The notes beneath the pieces were generated by a model. It did no database searches, was not told the DNA's origin, and saw only the letters and a list, made by a program, of their open reading frames with translations. A stretch of DNA of 5,120 bases from an uncultured Prevotella sp. (lineage in GTDB: Bacteria; Bacteroidota; Bacteroidia; Bacteroidales; Bacteroidaceae): positions 1-5,120 of the forward strand of contig USFX01000188.1 of assembly GCA_900553965.1 (NCBI GenBank). The letters are read 5' to 3'. This document shows, one piece after another, positions 1 through 5,120 of this stretch. Position 1 is the stretch's first letter. Every line of letters begins with the position of its first letter. The position numbers were made by a program, and so were the translations under genes.

Positions 1-344
1 GACCTTCAAACTGTTAAACTTGCACGCTCAAAACTCGCGAATTTGAAAATAAAAACGCCGCGGTCCGAAATTCGCGAGTTTTGCGATCACTTTGTCCGCA
101 TCTTTCCGAATTTCGCCGTCCCCGCCCCTTTTTCCCGTCATTTTCCCCCGGTTTTGCCACCCGTAAGGGCCTTCCGGCTCGCTGTTTTGTCCTCTAACAA
201 CAGCCGAAACACGGCCGCCACGACAGACTATTTTCCCGACAACCCGTTTCCGAACACTCATGCCACGGAACAGGATGTGCGAACGCAACAACCTGACAAT
301 AAGAGAATTACCAGCAATAGGCATACAGTAGATTTTAGATGTCG
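1..344. other. Non-coding spacer at left edge
   Basis: No convincing gene is seen here. Open frames exist on both strands, but their translations are rich in Arg, Pro and Ser, show no domain pattern, and the minus-strand one crosses both the downstream terminator and the promoter of the next operon. What the stretch does hold is a long inverted repeat at 29-83, a pyrimidine-rich run at about 117-158 (blocks of C and T, few purines), and a short palindrome at 161-177. TAAACTTG at 15-22 is one mismatch from the Bacteroidota -7 consensus TAnnTTTG, but its -33 partner would lie outside the window. The stretch could be an intergenic repeat, an untranslated region of a gene to the left, or part of a non-coding RNA; I recognise no RNA family. 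Confidence 0.6.
29..83. repeat. 16-bp perfect inverted repeat, 23-nt spacer
   Basis: The left arm CAAAACTCGCGAATTT (29-44) is exactly the reverse complement of AAATTCGCGAGTTTTG (68-83). The 23-nt spacer (45-67) is A-rich on its left and GC-rich on its right, with CCGCGG in it. As RNA this would form a 16-bp stem. The outer A/T runs would make it work as a terminator on either strand, though the loop is long for that. The related string CCGAATTTCGC recurs at 106-116. Alternatives are a protein-binding palindrome, a mobile-element end, or a dispersed intergenic repeat of this genome. The inverted repeat is certain; its function is not. Confidence 0.9.
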
Positions 345-376
345 AAAGCCTGCGATGGCGGCTTTTTGTGTTTTTT
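345..376 (+). terminator. Intrinsic terminator-like hairpin
   Basis: AAAGCC (345-350) pairs with GGCTTT (360-365) around a 9-nt loop. The stem runs into TTTTT (363-367) and a second T run at 371-376. It would end rightward transcription coming from the left of the operon promoter at 401-430. No gene ending just before it is visible in the window, so it may close a long 3' untranslated region or a non-coding transcript. Confidence 0.6.
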
Positions 377-400
377 AGAAAAGTACGTCTGACCATGCCA

Positions 401-430
401 TTGCGATTTGACGTTTTTTTGTTAACTTTG
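401..430 (+). promoter_or_regulatory. Bacteroidota-type promoter of the operon
   Basis: TAACTTTG at 423-430 matches the Bacteroidota -7 consensus TAnnTTTG exactly, and TTG at 401-403 lies 19 bp upstream, as expected for the -33 element. Transcription would begin near 433-436, leaving a leader of only about 16-20 nt before the ATG at 452. That leader has no Shine-Dalgarno match. This site decides the start of the first gene, because the longer in-frame opening at 368 would lie upstream of the transcription start. Confidence 0.7.
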
Positions 431-451
431 CAACCAGCATATCTATGTATC

Positions 452-1186
452 ATGGCTTTGAACAATCCATTCAACAATCACGAGCATAAAGTTTATAACA
501 GAACTTTCCTGCTTAATGTCTCTGCTGGCGTGTCGTTTGCGGACAAACCATTGTCTGCCGATGCGCAGGGATTGGTCTCATACCTCAAGGACAATTTCAA
601 TGTTCTCTTTAAGCCTCAGGATGATAAGGAACTTACCACGATAACAGTGGCATCGAAAGACAACGGCCTTTCTTTCTCCTTCTCAACCGGTGCAGCGTCT
701 GTCAGTATAGACGCAAAAAGCTACAAGTCATTTGCAAGTACGATGCTGCCTGATTTAGGAAAGATCGGAACGTTCCTGAGTATAAGAAAAGTTGACGAAC
801 TAAAGACTTTGAGTCTGACAAAGCGCAATCAGTGGAAAATAAATACCGAAAACGCGCTGAGCGTATACAAGGAGGCCATCCTGTACACGTTCAAGGAAAA
901 GAACATACATGACATCACCAGCATCGAAGTGCCCGATGGCCCTTGGCCTGTGAAACTGAGCCGCGAGGCAAGTCTCGGCCTGGAGGACGGGAGTCTCAAG
1001 GTCATATTCTCTGTCGAGATTGTCGACAATGAACATATAGTCCTTACATTGGATTTGGTCGCAGAGGCAAAAGACGTCCCGGCACGCGATCTCCTACAGT
1101 ATGCCTCGACGTTGAACGACGTGATCTATGGAGCGTTCCATGACATGGTCTCTGATGACGTGATTGCCTTAATGGAAAAACAATGA
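452..1186 (+). CDS. TIGR04255-like protein of unknown function
   Basis: A 244-aa, probably cytoplasmic protein with no signal peptide or membrane segment. The start at 452 is preferred over the in-frame ATG at 368 because a consensus promoter ends at 430, inside the longer frame. The layout recalls the TIGR04255 family (usually about 250-280 aa, patchily spread, function unknown): an N-terminal strand pattern FLLNVSAGVSF (residues 19-29), a central YKSFASTMLPDL-type segment from Y91, a KRNQW motif at 124-128, and a helical C-terminus in which an F/H-rich helix is followed by VSDDVIALMEK (about 217-244). This assignment is recalled from motifs, not searched. It is the first gene of the operon and overlaps the next by ATGA at 1183-1186. 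No nuclease, NTPase or other catalytic motif is evident. A sampled 60-nt line is 43% GC, below the pectate lyase gene. Confidence 0.85.
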   Translation: MALNNPFNNHEHKVYNRTFLLNVSAGVSFADKPLSADAQGLVSYLKDNFNVLFKPQDDKELTTITVASKDNGLSFSFSTGAASVSIDAKSYKSFASTMLPDLGKIGTFLSIRKVDELKTLSLTKRNQWKINTENALSVYKEAILYTFKEKNIHDITSIEVPDGPWPVKLSREASLGLEDGSLKVIFSVEIVDNEHIVLTLDLVAEAKDVPARDLLQYASTLNDVIYGAFHDMVSDDVIALMEKQ

Positions 1187-1764
1187 TGGAAAAGCCAAAG
1201 TTTCAGATAGAAGAGCCCCTGAAAAAATCAGGTGGAAACGGGCGAAAGGCTTTAGTCTACACGATGTCATGCGCATTTGCCTTGACGCCGGGGATGCCGG
1301 AGGCTTGCGGACAAGCCATTCCGGCTGAGACCGGCATATCTGCCTATGATTCAAAAGAGACTCAACTTGACCTGTCCGAATCTACGGCAAACATGTTTAA
1401 GGAAGAGTTCAACGTCAAATCGAACATGCTGAAGCGTCTCGAACAGTTGTATGCTGACCTCAACACACAAGGATGGGACGGATATGACGCCCATCCGATG
1501 GAAGCGGAGTCATATCGCAATATGAAATCTCTGTTATCGCAGCTGACCGGCTCTCAACTGCGTTCATGGAATCTGTTCCCAAGCCCCAACGGCACCTTTC
1601 TGTTGTCCGCAAAAGGAAAAAGAATAGCTTCTGTCAGTGTGGGCAACAACGGATTCTCGTATGCGGCGATGATGAAATCATCAAAGATGACAGGCATGGA
1701 ATCGTTCAATCCGGCAAGAGCGGCAAAAGTCGTTGACAACATATTATCATTCCTTGAAGTATGA
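1183..1764 (+). CDS. WDGYDA-motif protein of unknown function
   Basis: A 193-aa protein. The start lies in the ATGA overlap with the preceding stop; a second ATG at 1186 is equally possible and would shorten it by one residue. Residues 1-22 are polar and basic, and 23-35 are moderately hydrophobic (ALVYTMSCAFALT), a weak membrane or signal candidate. C30 does not sit in a good lipobox. The recognisable part is residues 90-193: a helix leading to W98-D-G-Y-D-A103, then helices, a PNG turn at 135-137 followed by a strand, and a second strand pair around 153-165 (SVSVG, GFSYAAM). Small bacterial proteins of unknown function with a WDGYGA motif followed by a P-x-G-x strand look similar from memory; here there is an extra N-terminal segment of roughly 85 residues. 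It overlaps the third gene by ATGA at 1761-1764, so coupled translation and joint function are likely. Confidence 0.82.
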   Translation: MMEKPKFQIEEPLKKSGGNGRKALVYTMSCAFALTPGMPEACGQAIPAETGISAYDSKETQLDLSESTANMFKEEFNVKSNMLKRLEQLYADLNTQGWDGYDAHPMEAESYRNMKSLLSQLTGSQLRSWNLFPSPNGTFLLSAKGKRIASVSVGNNGFSYAAMMKSSKMTGMESFNPARAAKVVDNILSFLEV

Positions 1765-2201
1765 AGCAAAGCGGCTCAAACTTAATTCAGGTTGATGATG
1801 ATGAGCATGTCGCACGGATAATATTCTCACCGTCTATGGTCGTTGATGGCGAACTGACCTTTACGGCATTCAGTCTGGTCAGGTTAGCCTCCGGAACGCC
1901 AGAGGATTATTTGTCCGTATGGCGCACAAAGCTAAAGACCCCAGCCAAAGACAACGTGAAATTCAGACCGCGCAAACCAGAGGACAGTCTGTATGGCTAT
2001 GCCGATTTGCACGTGAGGAAATGCCATGAGATAAGCCATGAGGGCTACTCCGGGCGTGTAAGGGTGAAATCAAAGGACCATTTCCATGCCGGAATATATT
2101 ATACCAAAGATGGCACACCGGTCGTGGGAGAATGTTATGACCCTGATTTCATGATTTTTGCATCACTGTTGGTCGCAGAATCCCGGTTGGTCGTCTTATG
2201 A
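1761..2201 (+). CDS. Small protein of unknown function, third in operon
   Basis: A 146-aa protein without signal peptide or membrane segment; it starts in the ATGA overlap with the second gene. Visible parts are VARIIFSPSMVVDGELTFTAF (residues 17-37, described here as an R-x-x-x-S-P then DG-x-L pattern ending in AF), LSVWR at 51-55, and HFHAGI at 107-112, with a hydrophobic C-terminal helix (about 130-146). The order 'R..sP, dG.l...AF, LSV, HA.I, final A-rich helix' recalls small uncharacterised bacterial proteins encoded beside WDGYGA-type proteins, but I cannot name the family. His84, His89, His93, His107 and His109 could bind metal or be catalytic; this is speculation. It ends the operon, 134 bp before the pectate lyase gene. 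Confidence 0.82.
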   Translation: MKQSGSNLIQVDDDEHVARIIFSPSMVVDGELTFTAFSLVRLASGTPEDYLSVWRTKLKTPAKDNVKFRPRKPEDSLYGYADLHVRKCHEISHEGYSGRVRVKSKDHFHAGIYYTKDGTPVVGECYDPDFMIFASLLVAESRLVVL

Positions 2202-2244
2202 CACAAGAAGCGGACCATCAGAGATGACAGTCAAAGGACTGATG

Positions 2245-2278
2245 AAGTAGCCTTTTCCCCATGCCGCCACGGCTTTTT
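2245..2278 (+). terminator. Probable terminator after the three-gene operon
   Basis: Two folds are possible. In one, AAGTAGCC (2245-2252) pairs with GGCTTTTT (2271-2278) with one mismatch and one G-U pair. In the other, a tight GCCG-CCA-CGGC hairpin (2263-2273) is followed by TTTTT (2274-2278). Either would end transcription 43-77 nt after the stop of the third gene. The GGC-plus-T-run form resembles the hairpin at 345-376. A separate weak inverted repeat, CATCAG (2216-2221) with CTGATG (2239-2244), lies just before it without a T run. Confidence 0.5.
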
Positions 2279-2335
2279 CATTTAAACTGAGAATTACTAA
2301 TCTGCAATATATACACTAACTAAAAGCAAACGAAC
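2279..2335 (+). promoter_or_regulatory. AT-rich leader of the pectate lyase gene
   Basis: The line 2281-2340 has only 16 G or C in 60 bases, in sharp contrast to the gene that follows. It should carry the promoter and ribosome entry region of the pectate lyase gene. No good match to TTG-N19-TAnnTTTG is found, so either the promoter is weak or regulated by another sigma factor, or the terminator at 2245-2278 is leaky. The A-rich TAAAAGCAAACGAAC before the ATG replaces a Shine-Dalgarno sequence, as is usual in Bacteroidota. Confidence 0.4.
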
Positions 2336-5120
2336 ATGAAAAAACAGTTACTTACATGTCTGCTGGCCGCCGGCATGGCCCTGACGGCCGGTGCCCAGCA
2401 GCTGGCCTTCCCCGGTGCCGAGGGCTTCGGAGCCTACGCCAAGGGCGGACGCGGCGGCACGGTAGTCCACGTCACCAACCTCAACGCCTCGGGAGCCGGC
2501 TCGCTGGCCGACGCCGTGAGCAAGCCAAACCGCATTGTCGTCTTCGACGTGGGCGGCGTGATTGACATCACGGGATCCTCCATCACCGTGAGCAGCAACA
2601 CCTATATCGCCGGACAGACGGCTCCCGGCGAGGGCATAACGATCTATGGCGGACGCGTGATCTGCTCGGGAGCGTCGGACGTCATCATCCGCTACATACG
2701 CATGCGCGGCGGTTCGGCCGTGGACAGCAAGAAGTGTACGCTCACGCTCGACAACTGCACCGACCTCATCCTCGACCACTGCTCCATCTCGTGGGGACCG
2801 TGGGACAACGTCCACATCGCCAACGCCAACAACATCACGTGGCAGAACTGCATCATCAGCGAGGGCATCCTGCCCCAGCGCTTCGGCGCCATCACCGACG
2901 GCACGCGCAACTGGACCGTCAGCCACTGTCTCTGGGCCAACAACAAGAGCCGCAACCCGAAGATGAAGTGCTCCATACAGTATTATAACAACGTGTGCTA
3001 CAACTACGGCATGGGTGCTATCGGCGGCCACTCGGCGGCCGACAACTATCAGGATCTGATGAACAACTACTTCATCACCGGTCCGAGCAGCGGCTCGTCC
3101 AACAAGTATTTCGACCAGTGGACCGAGACCGACCACCTCTACAGCACGGGCAACTATACCGACGGAAACAACGACGGCGTGCTCAACGGCACGCTCATCA
3201 CCGACTACAACGGTGCGACGCCGATGCAGCAACCAAATCTGAAGTGCACGGCGCCGATGAATCTCGAGACGGCCGAGGAGGCCTACTACAGCGTGGTCGA
3301 CCATGTCGGCGCGTCGATTGTGCGCGACGTCCACGACCGCCGCATCATCTCACAGCTGACGTCGCTCGGAACCGAAGGCGCCTTCATCGAGAGTGAGCAG
3401 GACGTCGGCGGCATCGGCAACATCTCCGGCGGCACCGCGCCGACGGACACCGACGGTGACGGCATGCCCGACGAATGGGAAACAGCCAACGGAACTGACC
3501 CCAACGTCAACGACGCCATGAGCGACAGCGACGGCAACGGATACAGCAACATAGAGGACTACATCAACAGTCTCGCCAAAAAGGCCGACTATCTGATGTA
3601 TCCCACCGGTGTCAAGGCCGTCGTGACCGACGGCACTACCTGTCATCTGACATGGACGCTCGAAGTGGAGGATGCCGACGCCGTGGTTCTGGAGAAGAGC
3701 GAGGACGGGCTGAAATATGAAGTGGAAGCCACTCTCCCCGGCAACACCGTTGAGACCACGCTCGAAGGTCTGGTGCCCAAAAAGGTCTACTACTTCCGTC
3801 TGAAAGTGGTCAAGGGCGACCGCGAGTCGCTCTATTCGGCCGTGGTCACCATCAACGATGAAGGCATGCGCGCCGGCGGCGGTGTGGCTCCCGGCACGAC
3901 GGAGTTTGTTCCGGCCGAGGGCAAGCTCTACCGCATCATCAGCTATGCCACCAAGGCATACAACTCCGGCACGACACTGGCCGGTTCGGCTAAGTATCTC
4001 ACGATAACGTCGAAGGGGCTGCTCGGCTCCGTCGAGACATTCGAGTGGGATAATCCCGCCCTGCTCTGGGAAATAACGACCGTCGATGGCGGAGTGACCA
4101 TGCGCAACCGCGGCACCGGAAAATGTTTCTCGCCGGCCAACAGCAACGTCGACGGCACGTCCAAGATTGTCGCCACGGACGATGCCGCCACGTTCACCAT
4201 CAACTACATCGGCGACCGCTCGTGCGCCCTGTCGGGTGTCGACGGCGACATATCCATGTACCGCATCAACAGCCCGTCCAACAAGGACCAGCAGCTGCGC
4301 CCGAGAGACTTCCCCTCCGACTGGCTATGGGGCAACGGAACGCTCGACCGCGCCGACATGGTCTACACCTTCAGCGAGGTGGACGCCTCTATGGTCAAGC
4401 TCTTCCTCAGCGCCTTGCGCCGCTCGGTGGAAGAAGCTGAGGATGCGGCCTCATCGGCACAGATCGGCAACAGGACGCTCTGTTATCCGGAAGCAAATCT
4501 CAAAGCGCTCAACACGACGATAGCCTCAGCAAAGAAGTTCCTCACCGAAGCCGCAGACATCGAGGCAACGCAGGAGCAGATAGACGCCATGAAAGCCGAG
4601 GTGGACGCAGCGCTGAAGACATTCCGCGCGTCGCAGATAATGACCCTCGCCGGCTATGACACCGACTACTATCACAACATCTACAGCTACGGAACCATCT
4701 CAAACTCGTCAGCCACCACGGCCGATGCCTCCATCCAGCGCCGCTATCTCGTGGCCATCCCCACGGCCGACGGAACGGCCGACTCGCTGATCTTCCGTGT
4801 CGGACTGTCTGACGCCGACATCGACGCCGGCGGTATCGACGCCGTGAGCGAGCAGACAGAGGCAAAATGGGAGATTGCATACGGCGAGGACGGCAACGTC
4901 TACTTCAAGAACGCCGCCACGCAGACATATCTTCAGGTCGCCAATCTGCTATCAGCCACACCGGCCACCGTATATCCCTATTACGCCAAGCTGGACAACG
5001 GCAAAATCGCTTTCTATCTGGAGACGGCACCCGACAACACCCGTTGCCTCAACGTGGGTACACCCAACGACGCCGGCACAGAAGGCACGGTGAGCTTCGC
5101 CGATCCTGCCGACCGCACAC
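2336..5120 (+). CDS. Secreted multidomain pectate lyase, PL1 type (3' partial)
   Basis: At least 928 residues, open at the right edge. The start is firm: an in-frame TAA at 2321 precedes the ATG, which opens a signal peptide (KK, hydrophobic LLTCLLAAGMAL, cleavage likely after AGA at residue 20). Residues 22-365 form a parallel beta-helix pectate lyase like PL1, which cuts polygalacturonate by calcium-dependent beta-elimination. Seen are FPGAEGFG (25-32), RYIRMRGG from R119, LDHCSISWG (146-154), H197 in VSHCLW, and SRNPK with R206 as likely catalytic base, then NNVCYNYG. Two Asp-rich calcium-binding repeats follow (D371-x-D-x-D; D397-x-D-x-N), then an FnIII-like domain (about 423-508), a beta-rich possibly ricin-like module (531-680), a helical FIVAR-like segment (689-766) and a second such module (776 to the end). 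It probably acts outside the cell or on its surface in pectin use. No frameshift is seen. Confidence 0.92.
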   Translation, partial: MKKQLLTCLLAAGMALTAGAQQLAFPGAEGFGAYAKGGRGGTVVHVTNLNASGAGSLADAVSKPNRIVVFDVGGVIDITGSSITVSSNTYIAGQTAPGEGITIYGGRVICSGASDVIIRYIRMRGGSAVDSKKCTLTLDNCTDLILDHCSISWGPWDNVHIANANNITWQNCIISEGILPQRFGAITDGTRNWTVSHCLWANNKSRNPKMKCSIQYYNNVCYNYGMGAIGGHSAADNYQDLMNNYFITGPSSGSSNKYFDQWTETDHLYSTGNYTDGNNDGVLNGTLITDYNGATPMQQPNLKCTAPMNLETAEEAYYSVVDHVGASIVRDVHDRRIISQLTSLGTEGAFIESEQDVGGIGNISGGTAPTDTDGDGMPDEWETANGTDPNVNDAMSDSDGNGYSNIEDYINSLAKKADYLMYPTGVKAVVTDGTTCHLTWTLEVEDADAVVLEKSEDGLKYEVEATLPGNTVETTLEGLVPKKVYYFRLKVVKGDRESLYSAVVTINDEGMRAGGGVAPGTTEFVPAEGKLYRIISYATKAYNSGTTLAGSAKYLTITSKGLLGSVETFEWDNPALLWEITTVDGGVTMRNRGTGKCFSPANSNVDGTSKIVATDDAATFTINYIGDRSCALSGVDGDISMYRINSPSNKDQQLRPRDFPSDWLWGNGTLDRADMVYTFSEVDASMVKLFLSALRRSVEEAEDAASSAQIGNRTLCYPEANLKALNTTIASAKKFLTEAADIEATQEQIDAMKAEVDAALKTFRASQIMTLAGYDTDYYHNIYSYGTISNSSATTADASIQRRYLVAIPTADGTADSLIFRVGLSDADIDAGGIDAVSEQTEAKWEIAYGEDGNVYFKNAATQTYLQVANLLSATPATVYPYYAKLDNGKIAFYLETAPDNTRCLNVGTPNDAGTEGTVSFADPADRT

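Noticed and set aside
161..177. Palindrome CCGTAAGGGCCTTCCGG as an operator or hairpin
   Set aside because: The perfect core is only 9 bp with no room for a loop, one flanking position mismatches, and no gene start is close enough to give it a role.
43..378. Plus-strand open frame of 111 codons
   Set aside because: It begins inside the inverted repeat and ends inside the terminator; composition (Pro, Arg, Phe, Thr, Asn) is that of untranslated sequence.
28..477. Minus-strand open frame of 149 codons at the left edge
   Set aside because: It runs antisense through the operon promoter, the terminator hairpin and the inverted repeat, and its Arg/Lys-rich translation shows no domain pattern.
1264..1764. 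Internal ATG at residue 28 as the true start of the second gene
   Set aside because: The ATGA overlap at 1183-1186 mirrors the one at 1761-1764 and favours the upstream start; the frame between the two is open and shows no reason for a later start.
2348..3334. Long minus-strand open frame (328 codons) opposite the pectate lyase gene
   Set aside because: Val/Ala/Arg-rich shadow translation caused by the GC-biased codon pattern of the plus-strand gene, which has clear PL1 motifs and a signal peptide.
4123..4523. Overlapping plus-strand frames of 105 and 118 codons in the pectate lyase tail
   Set aside because: They are alternative frames of the continuous pectate lyase reading frame, which I translated through this region without any stop or shift.
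1..5120. CRISPR array, tRNA, rRNA or insertion sequence
   Set aside because: No regularly spaced direct repeats, no cloverleaf ending in CCA, no rRNA signature strings, and no transposase-like reading frame were seen on either strand.

Overview
The window looks like chromosomal DNA of a gut-type Bacteroidales bacterium (Bacteroidota), perhaps near Muribaculaceae or Prevotella. The reasons are a Bacteroidota-type promoter (TTG, 19 bp, TAACTTTG) before the first gene, A-rich rather than Shine-Dalgarno sequence before the starts, and a secreted multidomain pectate lyase of the sort found in polysaccharide-degrading Bacteroidales. Family-level placement is a guess.

Layout. Bases 1-344 hold no convincing gene; they contain a striking 16-bp perfect inverted repeat (29-44 / 68-83) and a pyrimidine-rich stretch. 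An intrinsic-terminator-like hairpin follows at 345-376, then a promoter at 401-430. From 452 to 2201 runs a compact operon of three genes, each overlapping the next by ATGA: a 244-aa protein resembling the sporadically distributed TIGR04255 family, a 193-aa protein with a WDGYDA motif, and a 146-aa protein of unknown function. A terminator-like element lies at 2245-2278. After an AT-rich leader, a gene starting at 2336 runs off the right edge, giving at least 928 residues: signal peptide, PL1-type pectate lyase, calcium-binding type-3-like repeats, FnIII-like domain, and two related beta-rich modules around a helical FIVAR-like segment.

How they work together. The three small genes are almost certainly co-transcribed and translationally coupled, so their products probably act as one system. 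Their role is unknown; no catalytic motif is obvious. Sampled base composition is clearly lower in GC than the pectate lyase gene (26/60 against 36/60 in two sampled lines), and hairpins bound the cassette on both sides, which fits an acquired accessory cassette. The pectate lyase is probably an independent unit that cleaves extracellular pectin; no SusC/SusD partner is visible in the window.

The best candidate for something undescribed is the 452-2201 three-gene cassette. Family assignments come from recalled motifs only; no database search was run.
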